NCBI GenBank assembly: GCA_002077065.1
Contig: NAJO01000040.1
Coordinates: 1-64,000 of the forward strand
From: Cryoendolithus antarcticus
Taxonomy: Eukaryota; Ascomycota; Dothideomycetes; Cladosporiales; Cladosporiaceae
Direction of reading: 5' to 3'
Length of the DNA stretch: 64,000 nucleotides
Below, piece after piece: positions 41,079 to 51,385 of the stretch (position 1 is its first letter; the number at the start of each line of letters is the position of its first letter). The translations under genes were made by a program, and so were the position numbers. The notes below the pieces were generated by a model. It was not told the origin of the DNA, made no database searches, and was given only the letters and a program-made list of their open reading frames with translations.

Positions 41079-42695
41079 CTATGCCTTCGTCTCCTGCTTC
41101 GCCTTGCTCGCCGGCTCCTCCACAGCCGTAGGCGTGCTCGGCTCCTCTACCTTATCCGCCTCGACCTCTCTGGCATTGGCCTCGCCAGCCTTCATCATCG
41201 TTCCCTCCTCCCGCTCATCGTCAATGCTCTCCCGGTCACTAACATGCTCCTTCCCACTCGCTGTCTCCTGCTCGCTCTCCTCAGCGATCAATTCCTGCTG
41301 CTCCTTCAGCACCTCCAATCGCTGCTTGTTCGTCGCTGCGCCCTCGGCTGTGTGTACTTCGAGCTCGATCTCGTGGAATAGCTCCTCTGGAATGGAGGAG
41401 AGGACTGCTTGTAGCGCGTCGAGAAGAGAGTCGAATTCCGTCTCCTTGCCTTGGGCGTACATGAATGCGTTCGAGAGCACTAGGAGGGTGGAGGGTACGC
41501 CGTACTTCAGGCGGAGATCAAGCCAGAGCGTCAGATCATCACGCAGGCGGCCGGGCGACATGCCGTGTGTTCTAAGCCCTCGCGAAGCACAAGCGGTCTG
41601 CAGCTCAGGTACTGACAGCGACTCCACGCCCTCGTATGAAATCGCACGATCGTCGCGCTTGACCTGCATCATACGGCTGCGGACACCATACCGCAGCATA
41701 GCGTCTGTGCCAAAAGTGGAGAGGTTCATATATCTGCAGATACCCACCAATTGCGGCCGAGATAGATTGTCTAGAGTCAGATCGTCCTTGAACAACTTGC
41801 ACACCTTGATTATGTCGGTCTTCGTAGGCGACTCGCCGGTGGAACGCACTTTGCGAAAGAACTCTGTGAACTCTTCGCGCTGGGCGTTTACGGCTGAGAT
41901 GGGAATGCCGGACTCGCGCATTGTGGAGCGCAGGAACTGTGAGACTTCTTTGCGGCTAGCTCGCAGGGTGGAGGTCTTCTTGTCCTTGGACTTTGCGTCT
42001 TCGTAGGTTGAGGGGAGCATGTTGGGAAATAACTTTAGTGCTACCGGGAGCAGCAGCTCGGCGAAAGGGACGATGACAAAGACCGAGAAGGGCACAAGAC
42101 GGCCGAGATCTTGCACTGTGCGCTTCAGCTGGCGGTGTTCGCGACGTGTGAGCTCGTAGCCGGCGGCCATTTTGAGGGCTAGTCGGGAGGAGATCTTGAC
42201 TTCTGTGGCGAGCAGTTTTGTGCCGTCCCAGTAGTGGTGCACTTCTTTCATGATCTTTTGCCGGATCGTGAGGGTTTTCTTCTCTTCTTCCTTGCGCGCT
42301 AGCTTCTTCTCGTCCTGCTTGTCCGTTGCTGACTTGTCTGCAGCCATCTGTGTGGTGGCATGAGATTCTGCCGCGGATGTGGGCGCGTGCTCCGTAGGCT
42401 GCGCGGCGGGAATGTGGATGTCGGGTGCTTTGCTGCTATCGGCCTTCTTCGCTGGCTGCCTCGTCTGCTGGTCCTTGGGTAGTGGCTTCTTGGCTTGGTC
42501 TGCGTTGAAGCCAGGAGGCGGGAAGTTGCCATCGCCGCTATGTGTGGACGTCTCCGTCGCGTACGCCCGGCGAGGCACCAGTATGGCGATGGCAGGTAGT
42601 TGTCTCCCTATTCGTACATTGCGTGCAAAGGCAGTGCGCGCGCCATTACGAAGCACCAAAGGGGCGAGCTGGCTCGCATATCGTGATGAAAGCAT
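41079..42695 (-). CDS. MDM38: MDM38/LETM1-family inner mitochondrial membrane protein
   Basis: Intron-less 538-aa protein from the first in-frame ATG (42695). Mdm38/LETM1 sits in the inner membrane, supports K+/H+ (or Ca2+/H+) exchange and binds mitochondrial ribosomes for membrane insertion. An Arg-rich presequence covers residues 1 to about 48 (LRNGARTAFARNVRIGR, PRRAYATE). A low-complexity Lys/Ala linker runs to about 145, then the family segment (IRQKIMKEVHHYWDGTKLLA). One transmembrane helix lies at about 200-225 (PFSVFVIVPFAELLLPVALKLFP). The ribosome-binding domain follows (FFRKVRSTGESPT, RPQLVGICRYMNLSTFGTD, RDDRAISYEGVESLSVPELQ, CASRGLRTHGMSPGRLRDDL). The C-terminal 90 residues are an acidic coiled coil. 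All family landmarks are present. Confidence 0.95.
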   Translation of the reverse strand: MLSSRYASQLAPLVLRNGARTAFARNVRIGRQLPAIAILVPRRAYATETSTHSGDGNFPPPGFNADQAKKPLPKDQQTRQPAKKADSSKAPDIHIPAAQPTEHAPTSAAESHATTQMAADKSATDKQDEKKLARKEEEKKTLTIRQKIMKEVHHYWDGTKLLATEVKISSRLALKMAAGYELTRREHRQLKRTVQDLGRLVPFSVFVIVPFAELLLPVALKLFPNMLPSTYEDAKSKDKKTSTLRASRKEVSQFLRSTMRESGIPISAVNAQREEFTEFFRKVRSTGESPTKTDIIKVCKLFKDDLTLDNLSRPQLVGICRYMNLSTFGTDAMLRYGVRSRMMQVKRDDRAISYEGVESLSVPELQTACASRGLRTHGMSPGRLRDDLTLWLDLRLKYGVPSTLLVLSNAFMYAQGKETEFDSLLDALQAVLSSIPEELFHEIELEVHTAEGAATNKQRLEVLKEQQELIAEESEQETASGKEHVSDRESIDDEREEGTMMKAGEANAREVEADKVEEPSTPTAVEEPASKAKQETKA

Positions 42696-43470
42696 GTTGG
42701 TGGAAGGAGTGTGCGCCTGTTGGCGATGTGCTGTTGATGGAAGAAGCACAACAAGGTATTACAATCAAGATGTGCGAATGGTGAGAGGAACAAGACTGGA
42801 ATAGTGGTGGTGATGAGGCAGACGTCACGTCCATCATCATCAGGGACACTTTTCGACCATCAACCCAACAGCCCTACGAGACACGCACGTTCCACGCGAC
42901 GGAGCCAGGAACGTACTCCCGCTGATGAAGCTTCTCGACTATTCTTGGTACCCAAAATCCTTACGACTGGGTGAGACTAATTCGCTCGTGCGGATGATTG
43001 CCGCATCTCAGCACGCTTCCCGTTCATCACGTCTATATTCCCATTTCCCACTTTCTTGGAGTCTTCGAGGAAAGAACGATGGCAGTGTCACGTGCGCTTA
43101 CGTGATCTCACTTCACTTCACCCGCAGATTCGGCTATCGGATTTAACTGGGCCGCTGGCTCGTGCTTGGAGATAACGAGCGCCATGCCCGGCAGGAAGCT
43201 TCAACATTCAACAGCTCCGTTGCACTCGTAATCTGCCCGGTGCATTCACCTCTTCGATTACATTGGCCTCGAGGCTACTCCGACTCACGGTGCACCATCG
43301 CAAGCATGCACGACATAAGCTGATCAGTCGCCGCTCGGCCTACGAGCCTCTCATCCTCGGCCCAATAGCAAGCACGAGACCCGTGAAGCCGAGCACTTGT
43401 CGCGATCGCATACTTGATCAGACGATTGCGCAAATCCTCCCTGAAGTGTTGGAGCCTCATATCAGACGAT
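42696..43470. other. Divergent intergenic region
   Basis: 775 bp between MDM38 and the adenylate kinase gene. A plus-strand frame at 43263-43470 starts with Arg/Ser-rich, presequence-like residues but has no ATG and is out of frame with the kinase, so I did not annotate it. Confidence 0.4.
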
Positions 43471-44289
43471 ATGAAGCTCCGGAAAGCTGCACGAGTCATC
43501 CTCATCGGCGCACCAGGTGTTGGCAAGGGTACACAGAGCGCACGCATGCTGGAGCGATACAAGGAGCTATCGTCCATAAGTTCTGGCGACCTCTTGAGAG
43601 ACAATGTGCGGAACCGCACGCCTCTTGGCATTCAAGCCGAGCACCTCATGAAGACGGGCGCCCTCGTCCCCGACTCCATGATCCTGCGCCTGATACAGAA
43701 TACCCTCCTGACCCGTGGCTGGCTCACGCAACCTGGTGGTCCCAAACCTCTGACGCTGAACTTCGCCTCACCGTATGGGATTCAGGATACTCTAATCGAG
43801 CACGACAACTTCTTCTCGAACCGCCTACCTCCGCGCAAGATCGCAGACGAGTTCGAGTACAGCGACTCTCCCTCCGCATCGTTCATTCTCGACGGTTTCC
43901 CGCGCACAGCCTCGCAAGCAGACAAGCTGGACGAGCTCATTCCGATCAATCTCGTCGTCAATATTTCCACGCCCACAGAGATCATCCTAGACCGGATATG
44001 TAATCGCTACATCCACCAGCCCTCCGGCCGGACGTACAATCTCACGTTCAACAAACCCAAAGTGGAAGGCAAGGACGACATCACGGGCGAGCCGTTGACG
44101 CAGCGGGAAGACGACAAACCCGAAGTGTGGAAGGAGAGATTACACCGTTTCGAGGAAAGCAGTAGGAGTCTGCTGGAGCATTATGATAAGATGGGCATAC
44201 TCTGGACGGTCACTGGGAACAGTTCGGATGAGATCAGTCCGAGACTGTTCAAGGAGTTTGAGAAGAGGTTTGGGCGGGCTGGAACGTGA
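43471..44289 (+). CDS. Adenylate kinase, mitochondrial GTP:AMP phosphotransferase type
   Basis: Intron-less 272-aa protein from the first in-frame ATG. It transfers a phosphate from GTP or ATP to AMP. The P-loop is GAPGVGKGTQSARM at about residues 13-26, the AMP-binding part has ISSGDLLRDNVR, and FILDGFPRTASQADKLD carries the Walker-B-like Asp. The LID is the long type (NRYIHQPSGRTYNLTFNKPK, EGKDDITGEPLTQREDD), without zinc Cys residues. A fungal insertion of about 45 residues (RGWLTQPGGPKPLTLNF, SPYGIQDTLIEHD) sits before the FILDGFP motif and makes it longer than human AK3 (227 aa). It resembles yeast Adk2. The N-terminus is short but basic (MKLRKAARVILI), so mitochondrial import is plausible, not shown. 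Confidence 0.9.
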   Translation: MKLRKAARVILIGAPGVGKGTQSARMLERYKELSSISSGDLLRDNVRNRTPLGIQAEHLMKTGALVPDSMILRLIQNTLLTRGWLTQPGGPKPLTLNFASPYGIQDTLIEHDNFFSNRLPPRKIADEFEYSDSPSASFILDGFPRTASQADKLDELIPINLVVNISTPTEIILDRICNRYIHQPSGRTYNLTFNKPKVEGKDDITGEPLTQREDDKPEVWKERLHRFEESSRSLLEHYDKMGILWTVTGNSSDEISPRLFKEFEKRFGRAGT

Positions 44290-44577
44290 GATATGTTCAA
44301 GTGGGTGAGCATGATGTGCAAGCGATTGAGCGAGGCGTACGTGGCGTCGGGGGAAGTGATGATGGCAGCTTTCCGAACTTCTAATGCATGAGCCAAGGCA
44401 GACTCTTCGAGATATGCAAGCATGGTGCAGTAATGTACAAATCGCAGCTCAAGGTGTCATAACACGTCTTCTGTACCGCAAAATGAGTCTGCAATTGCAT
44501 TACTAAAACCATACTTTGTCATCCGCCTCAAGCTTTCACTCTTCCTATCCATCACGCCCCGATTCTCCCTATCGAGC

Positions 44578-46317
44578 TCACTCAAGCTCCGCATCATCCA
44601 TATTCCCCACAAACAGCCAAAACCACTTCACAGCATTCACATGGTTCGTCACGCTCACCTTCTCATCAACCGTATGAATATTCCCAAGCCCATTATCAAG
44701 CTCAGCATCATACCCAGGTCCAAAGCGGAAGATATGCTTCGTCAGCGCCCAGTAGTACCTAGTATCTGTGTTGCCAGTCATGATCCCGGGCGTGACGATC
44801 GTGTCTTCGCCGTAAAGCGCCCGCGTCGTAGCTGCGAGGATGGAGTAGGGCGATGTGATATTCGTCAGCGTCGGCGAGATGGGCGCGACGGGTAGCGTAG
44901 TCTTAGAAGCGCGGAGCGTGATGGAATTAGGGATCTCCTTCGCGGGCGTGAAAGCTTGCAGCGTGAGATTGTGCTTTTTGGCGATTTTCTCAGCAATCTT
45001 GGAGATCTTGTACCAGGCTTCCTGTGGCGTGGAGCCGACATTGATTCGGTGGTTGATGGTGATCTCGGTGCGCTCGGGGAGAGCGTTGGTTTTGACGCCG
45101 CCGTGTATGACGTCTACTGCTTGGGAGGTTTGCATGAGGTACTTGGTTCCGGGGCCGGCTTTGGCGGCTTCGAGAGCTAGGGCGTCTTTGTGCTTTGTCC
45201 GCATTGCTGGGCAGACTGGGGCAGACACGTGGGTGGCGAGGAGCTGGGAGAGCTTCTTGGGAAAGTTTGGGGCATGCTCAGTGCCGCAGTAGAGCTGGCC
45301 TAAATAGGGATTATTGTCCGCGAGGAAGGTCGGGTATTGCTCTGCTTCCACGGCTTGAATGATCTCAGCTGCCACGCCGATACTGGTGTGGTCTGAAGGG
45401 ATACTGGAGTGGCCGCCAGGCATGCGGACTATGACGCTCACGTCGGTGTATCCCTTCTCGCCTACACCTGGCTTGGCGAAGGTGGCGCCCCAGGCTTTCT
45501 CGAAGGTTGCACCTTCGTCCACGATGGCGGCTATGCCATTGTCGCCGTAGCGTTCGTGGAGGAAGGGCGCGATACTCCCAGCGCCTTCACGGCCAGAAAT
45601 CTCCTCGTCGAAACCGAAGGGGAGGACCAGCGTGCGTTTGGGCGTGAAGTCAGCAGCTATGAGCGTCTCGACTGTCTCCATGATTGCAATCAGCTGATTC
45701 TTGCAGTCGCTTGCGCCGCGACCCCAGATGTATTTGCCATCGTAGAAGCCGGCAAATGGAGGATGAGTCCAGGCTGAGACTGTGGCATCCGGCACTGGGA
45801 CGACATCTTGGTGGGCCATGAGAATACTGGGTTTTAGCGAGCTGTTAGAGCCAGCCCAGGTGTAGACAAGACCATGCGTGTTGACTTTCTCGAGCTTGAG
45901 ATGAGAGTGAACTAGAGGGAAAGTCGCGGCAAGGTAGTCTGCGAAGGGGTACATTGCCTCCCAACGCTTGTCCTCGTCGATGGGTCCTAGGTCGTCGAAA
46001 GACTCGGTGCGGACCTGGACAGCGCCTGAGAGGCGCAGAATGCTGGCATCACGGAAGGTCTTGCTGGAGAGGCTCTCGTAGGCGGCGAGGAGCTTGGGAG
46101 TGCTCGCTGGGACGAGGGGTGTTGGCTGAGCACATTGCGCGACAGCGTGATGCTTGCCATGATGACCGGAATGTTTCACGGTGGGCAGGAGGCCAGACGG
46201 GGAGAAGTAGTAGGCTGTTGCAGCCAGAAACAGCAGCACTGGTGCGAATGCTCGCTTCGACCTGCGAGGTGCTGTTGCAGCCTGAGGGAGCTCTTGGGTT
46301 GGTAGCGTCTTCTCCAT
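44578..46317 (-). CDS. CPS1: Vacuolar carboxypeptidase S-like M20 metallopeptidase
   Basis: Intron-less 579-aa protein from the first in-frame ATG (46317). Cps1 is a type II membrane protein sorted to the vacuole lumen, where it cleaves C-terminal residues from peptides. A signal anchor lies at about residues 24-40 (FAPVLLFLAATAYYFSPSG). The di-zinc centre is complete: LMAHQDVVPVPD (His), GRGASDCKNQ (bridging Asp), GFDEEISGREGAG (catalytic and metal Glu), IVDEGATFE, and the C-terminal NIHTVDEKVSVTNHV (His). The dimerisation domain starts after VSVIVRMPGGHSSIPSDH. Length fits yeast Cps1 (576 aa). The SDHTSIG loop and the C-terminal WFWLFVGN are typical of the fungal branch. Confidence 0.93.
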   Translation of the reverse strand: MEKTLPTQELPQAATAPRRSKRAFAPVLLFLAATAYYFSPSGLLPTVKHSGHHGKHHAVAQCAQPTPLVPASTPKLLAAYESLSSKTFRDASILRLSGAVQVRTESFDDLGPIDEDKRWEAMYPFADYLAATFPLVHSHLKLEKVNTHGLVYTWAGSNSSLKPSILMAHQDVVPVPDATVSAWTHPPFAGFYDGKYIWGRGASDCKNQLIAIMETVETLIAADFTPKRTLVLPFGFDEEISGREGAGSIAPFLHERYGDNGIAAIVDEGATFEKAWGATFAKPGVGEKGYTDVSVIVRMPGGHSSIPSDHTSIGVAAEIIQAVEAEQYPTFLADNNPYLGQLYCGTEHAPNFPKKLSQLLATHVSAPVCPAMRTKHKDALALEAAKAGPGTKYLMQTSQAVDVIHGGVKTNALPERTEITINHRINVGSTPQEAWYKISKIAEKIAKKHNLTLQAFTPAKEIPNSITLRASKTTLPVAPISPTLTNITSPYSILAATTRALYGEDTIVTPGIMTGNTDTRYYWALTKHIFRFGPGYDAELDNGLGNIHTVDEKVSVTNHVNAVKWFWLFVGNMDDAELE

Positions 46318-46661
46318 CTTGATGTGATGAAGCCTGATGCTGAAGAAGAAGAGAGATGGCACTTACAGGATCAAGAAGCTACATGATGGGATTCGTGATG
46401 GGATCGCCAGTGGCCTCCACCTTGTCTGCCTCACCTTCTGCATTCACGATAGCGAGCTGTCTCCAATGCCGCATCACGGGCGGAACTCGGAGTCCGATAC
46501 AAGTCAGTAAACATCATGGTGTCGTGAGCTCGACATATTTTGAAGACTTGTATTTTAGTCGCATCATAGTGAGTCGAAGGACGTAGCCGAAGGTGGGAGT
46601 GCCGTGGTGCTGCAGGAGGGTCGCAGAGTGGCGGATGTCTCGATGAGAACACGACGACGCC
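46318..46661. promoter_or_regulatory. Divergent promoter region
   Basis: 344 bp between CPS1 (minus) and VPS53 (plus). The sequence just upstream of CPS1 is purine-rich on the plus strand. No specific motif called. Confidence 0.4.
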
Positions 46662-49275
46662 ATGAACGGCTCTGCGATGGCTGAGTCCCTCGACGCGAGT
46701 ATGTGTGAACCCTTGGCCGAAGAAGTTGCAGATACCTTACTGAACAGAATGCGCAGTCGACTATGACCCAATCGATCATCTCAATGCTCTCTTCTCGCAT
46801 CCCTCTACCCTCTCTAAGGCGTCTACGATCTCAGACTCCCTTCGCACATACGAACATGATCTCGACTCAGACATCTCGTCCCTCGTGGCAGTCCAGACAT
46901 CTCCTGAGAACGATGCGGTCGAACGCATCCAGCAGGCGAAAGCTGAGTTGGCTGGACTCTTCGCTAGAATCGAAGGCGTGCGGGTCAGAGCACTTGAGAC
47001 GGAGAGGACGATTACAGAGATGACGGCAGACATCAAACGGCTCGATAGCACAAAGAAGAACCTGACGCTGTCCATGACGGCTCTGAAGAGACTGCAGATG
47101 CTCACGACTGCGTATGAGCAGCTAGTGGGACTGAGCAAGAGCAGACAGTACAGGGAGTGCGCCCACCTTCTTCAGGCTGTTATTCAGCTCATGGCGCACT
47201 TCAAGAGCTATAGGAGCATAGACCAGATTGCTGCGCTCTCGAAAAACGTTGCGGATCTGCAGCGCGAGCTACTGGAGCAGGTGTGTGAGGACTTTGAGAT
47301 CGCGTTCGCGAAAGGCGAGCTGCGGCAGAAACGCTCGATGTTGGCAGAGGCCTGCATGGTCATAGATGCACTCGGAGACCATGCAAGGTCAAGACTGATC
47401 ACTTGGTACTGCAACACTCAGCTTCGGGAGTACAGGCAAGTCTTTCGCGGCAACGATGAAGCGGGATCACTGGACAACATCTCGAGACGGTACAGCTGGT
47501 TCAATCGCATGCTCAAGACGTATGATGCCGAGCATGCAGCACTGTTTCCACCGTACTGGAAGGTCAATGAGATGCTTGCAAATGCCTACTGCGAAGGTAC
47601 ACGCGAAGACTACAAGGGCATTCTGCAGCGGTCGATGCGACGAAGTGATGGTCAGCCACCTGACGTCAACCTACTGCTGTCGTGCTTGCAAGAGACGCTT
47701 GACTTTGAGCATAGTTTGGAGCGAAGATTCTCGGCTGGCGAGAGCCGGTCATCCATGGACACTGTCACCTCAGGTGGCGATGAGAAGCGCTCGGGCTTCA
47801 GCCAGGCGATCTCGGAAGCTTTCGAGCCCTACCTCAGCATCTGGGTTGAGTCTCAGGATCGTCAGCTGTCATCTCTGATGCCGAAGTATAGACAGCAGCC
47901 GATTCGCAATGCTGAAGAAGATTTCCACAGCCAGCTGGTGATCCCGTCGTCAACAGAGCTCTTCCACCACTACAGGATCACGTTCGCCCAGTGCGCCAAG
48001 CTGTCCACGGGCAATAAGCTATTGGAACTGTCAAAGACGTTCACCAAGTATCTTGACACATATGCACAGCAAGTGCTATTCTACTTCCTATCCGAGAAGT
48101 CTGGCGCGCAAGGGCCATCTGTGGAAGCCACGATCATCGTGCTGAACACAGCAGACTACTGCTTCACTACCACTAACCAACTGGAGGAGAAGATCAAAGC
48201 TCGTATCGATGACGATCTGCAAGATCAGGTCGACTTGCAGACTTCTGCCGATGCGTTCATGGGCGTCGCGTCTGCTAGCGTGAGAGCGCTGGTACATCGT
48301 ACGGAGATGGACCTCGAGCCAGCCTGGCGTGAGATGCGGAACGTGCCATGGAGTAAGATGGACTCGGTCGTTGACCAGAGTGGGTACGTCTCGGTCATGC
48401 TGCAGAGAATGAGCGACCGCAGTAAGGAGATTATGCGGTACCTGCACAAGCCACAGTATGCTCGAGCTTACTGCGACAATCTGGTCGAAGCCATCACCAT
48501 GTCTTATACTCACGCCATACCAATGTGCCGTCCAGTATCCGAGACTGGCGCCGAGCAAATGCTTCTGGACTCCTACGTGCTGAAGAAGGGCTTCACGTCC
48601 CTTGCGACACTGAATGCAGAGCCGGGCGCCCCAGTCAACCAAGCCTTCGCAAAGCGTGTCACACAGATCACTGCAAAGCTGGACCCTCTCCTCAAGACTC
48701 TTCAAGTCCGCGCCTCCCCGCCAGAGGGGCTTGTACAAGCCTACCTCATCCACATCCGCGATCGCTCTGATGGCAACTTCCGCAAGATCCTCGAATTGAA
48801 GGGCATCACAAAGCGCCAAGAGCAAGCGCATCTGCTCGAGCTTTTCGGTGTACACAAGTCAACGCCTGCTAATGAGAGTCTGCCGGCTATCAACCCGCTC
48901 ATCTCGTCGCTGAACCTCACGGCACCCTCAGCTGTGCCGACTTTAGGCTTAGCAGCACTGAAAGATTCCGCCGCTTCCCATTCAACGCCGTCCCTGCCAG
49001 CTCGCTTCGACCCGGCAAACTTCGGCACAGCTCTTATGGACGCTGCACGGCAAGGCGTTGATCGCTTCGGCTCACCGCAGTTCGGTGGTCAGGTCAATGG
49101 CGCTACGAGTACGAGCGTAGGTAGTCGGACGACCAGTCCGCCTCTGGGCGCAGTCGATGGCGACGAGAGGGGACAGACTGGTGCGCAGGCTCTCAACGAG
49201 AACTTGAAAGGACTGGGCAAGTTCTTCCGCCGTGATGGTAGCGGGTTCGGCGGCTTTGGTAGACGTGAAGGGTAG
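46662..49275 (+). CDS. VPS53: VPS53, subunit of the GARP tethering complex
   Basis: Exons 46662-46698 and 46757-49275, intron 58 nt with GTATGT donor and CGCAG acceptor; 851 aa. GARP (Vps51-54) tethers endosome-derived vesicles at the trans-Golgi. The join gives MNGSAMAESLDAIDYDPIDH then LNALFSHPSTLS, the conserved Vps53 start. The N-terminal coiled coil follows (about residues 70-150, RIEGVRVRALETERTITEM, LKRLQMLTTAYEQL). The family core has AHLLQAVIQLMAHFKSYRSI, LQRELLEQVCEDFEIAFAKG and ITWYCNTQLREYRQVF. Later motifs include GFTSLATL and QAYLIHIRDRSDGNF. The C-terminus is Gly/Phe-rich and unconserved. An in-frame Met at 46677 is an alternative start. Confidence 0.95.
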
Positions 49276-49639
49276 GTCCGGCACGAGCATTCTGACATGT
49301 GCGTGGAAGTGAAGGAGCGGAAGTGGGTAGATGGGTCTGGGTCGTGCTTGCCTATTGTACGCGGGACAATGAAAGTGAATGCGCGGGTACTAAAGGTCAT
49401 CACGTCGCCGCTGTCCGCTGTGAAACGTCTTCATCAATTGTCCACTCCTTTTGACAGTCTCAATTATACACACCCACCAATAAAGCATCGTCCTCGACCA
49501 AGACTCGGCTGACATACGATCACAAGATACGACCGCAGTCGATACACAATCACCTCCCTCTTTACGGCCTCTCCGCCTGCCGCCGACACCAAGCTCACTC
49601 ACCAGACCATCACATCTTCCCGCCTTACCTGAATACGAC
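49276..49639. other. Intergenic region
   Basis: 364 bp between VPS53 and the PHD-like gene. The second half is CT-rich and probably promoter. No other feature. Confidence 0.4.
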
Positions 49640-50239
49640 ATGGCATCCTCGTTGTCGACGACTTCGCGCAGTGCGCAGTATGCCTACATCAACTTCACGC
49701 CATCGGACTTCGCCTGTCTCTGTGGCGATACGACGAAGACGGCCGCTTATATGCAGTGCACAGAATGCAGCAAATTCCAGCACAGAGAGTGCCTCCGCGA
49801 CTTCGACTTCGGTGTGCACTCCATCGGCAGTCATGAGCACAACGCTCAGCAGTTCGCAGCGGCTCACTACCGCTGCTTCAAATGCAACCCGCAGCAGCAC
49901 TTCCGGCTTTGTTTCAATGTCGCAGCCACGGCTTCAGATCACAAGGAAGCGATCCGACTTCTGCTGCTGCCGCACATGCCGACTGCCTTTTGTTCGTTGA
50001 ACAATGTCGACAAAGTTCCAGTGGGGTATCAGGTGCAGTGGCAGGTGCGTCTGGTTAATATGCTGGACAGGGGACTGAAGGCCGCGCAGGTGGTGGAGTC
50101 ACGAGGAAGGATGGAGAGAGTGAGGGGGCAGGAGATCGTGCGGTGTCTTGAGAGTGTGATCATGGAGGGAGGCTGGACTGAGGGGGGGTGGAGAAACAAC
50201 ACTGGAGTGCTGGGAGAGATTGTGGGTGTTGCGCTGTGA
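49640..50239 (+). CDS. Small PHD-finger-like protein, paralog A (intact)
   Basis: Intron-less 199-aa protein from the ATG at 49640. The N-terminal half carries a PHD-type zinc finger at about residues 26-82: CLCGD, MQCTECSKFQHRECL and YRCFKC give the Cys4-His-Cys3 order, with a long loop rich in His and Gln between the last ligand pairs. The C-terminal half is helical (EAIRLLLLPHMPTAF, VRLVNMLDRGLKAAQV) and ends TGVLGEIVGVAL. PHD fingers usually bind histone H3 tails, but no other chromatin domain is present and the family is not one I can name. Two related genes lie at 57.1-57.8 and 58.3-59.0 kb. This copy is the reference for judging them. Confidence 0.75.
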   Translation: MASSLSTTSRSAQYAYINFTPSDFACLCGDTTKTAAYMQCTECSKFQHRECLRDFDFGVHSIGSHEHNAQQFAAAHYRCFKCNPQQHFRLCFNVAATASDHKEAIRLLLLPHMPTAFCSLNNVDKVPVGYQVQWQVRLVNMLDRGLKAAQVVESRGRMERVRGQEIVRCLESVIMEGGWTEGGWRNNTGVLGEIVGVAL

Positions 50240-51385
50240 GTGAGATTGGAGATACCATGAGCACATTAGTGATGTGCGACCTACAGCTCCTTCGAATTGA
50301 CCGAACGCTGGAACCCATTTCAATGGTATTTTCGTATCGCGATCGACGGACTGCGAGATCGTTCCTGTGTTCTCATCACCTCAACATTCTCCCGACCATT
50401 GTCGACTCTTGAATCTCGACATACTCCACCATCATCAAACGTACCTAGATGCCTGACGTCGGCCTCGTACCATCGCGGAGTCGGTGTCCGCGTAGCCGTA
50501 TAGATGCAAGTGACATCTCGTGTGCCGGCAGACGTTCTCCCGGATCATCGCGATGTTTACCCGCCTGTCATCGAAGCTGAGACCTCACTCGGAGCCGTCT
50601 CGACATGCTATACAGCAGGACCTCCACTCATAATTCTGCTGCAAGCTGGAGCTATGATAACTCCGCTTTACCTCTCCACAGTCTGCTCATTATCCCCCAT
50701 GCTTTGCCTTTGACTCCAGATGAAAGGCAACGGCCACCTCTGATTGGCTTTCTACATCCCTTATCTGTCATGTCAAAGGCTGTGTAGCACATTCACCTAA
50801 GAACGCCGTTTTCGTTATGTACACGATTCCCTATTTTACGTGATGCTACCAAAAGACGTCGGAAAATCGAGGGCATTCGCTGCGACCGCCATGGCGGATT
50901 CCGCGTCGTCCGTGATGTACTGGTAGCAATCAGTGAGCACCACAGCCTCCGCTTATAGACCTCGCACGAGACCTTGCTCGCGTGTGCGCAGTTTTCTGCC
51001 TTCTTCGAGTACCAGATGAGTATGAGCGATTTCTATCAGTAATAGCAAGTCAATCCAATGACACCCAAAACCCATCAACACCTCATTCTCATCTCTGCCC
51101 TCTGCGATTCTGCGGATCATAGTTGATTCGCCCCAAGGCCAGGCACGCTTGTTGCTTCTTGCAGCAACCTGCGATAAGATAACCTGACCCATACAAACTG
51201 TCAACTCATATCGGAGCCCTATCACGCCTACTGATAGCCCCAGCTCCGACTTGCCACGTTCCGTCTGGACACATCGCTATTGCCGTTCCGGGATCTGACA
51301 GCCTCTGGACCTATAACGGACTCCCCAGATATCAACGATCTACGTCAGATAGAGTCGTGCATAGGCATTACTACTATCCGCCAAC
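50240..51385. other. Intergenic region
   Basis: 1,146 bp with no supported gene between the PHD-like gene and the Zn2Cys6 regulator. Large upstream regions are common for transcription factor genes. No repeat or RNA gene was recognised. Confidence 0.4.

Noticed and set aside
43263..43470. Mitochondrial presequence exon for the adenylate kinase
   Set aside because: The Arg-rich stretch is in another frame, lacks an ATG, and no convincing splice joins it to the kinase frame.
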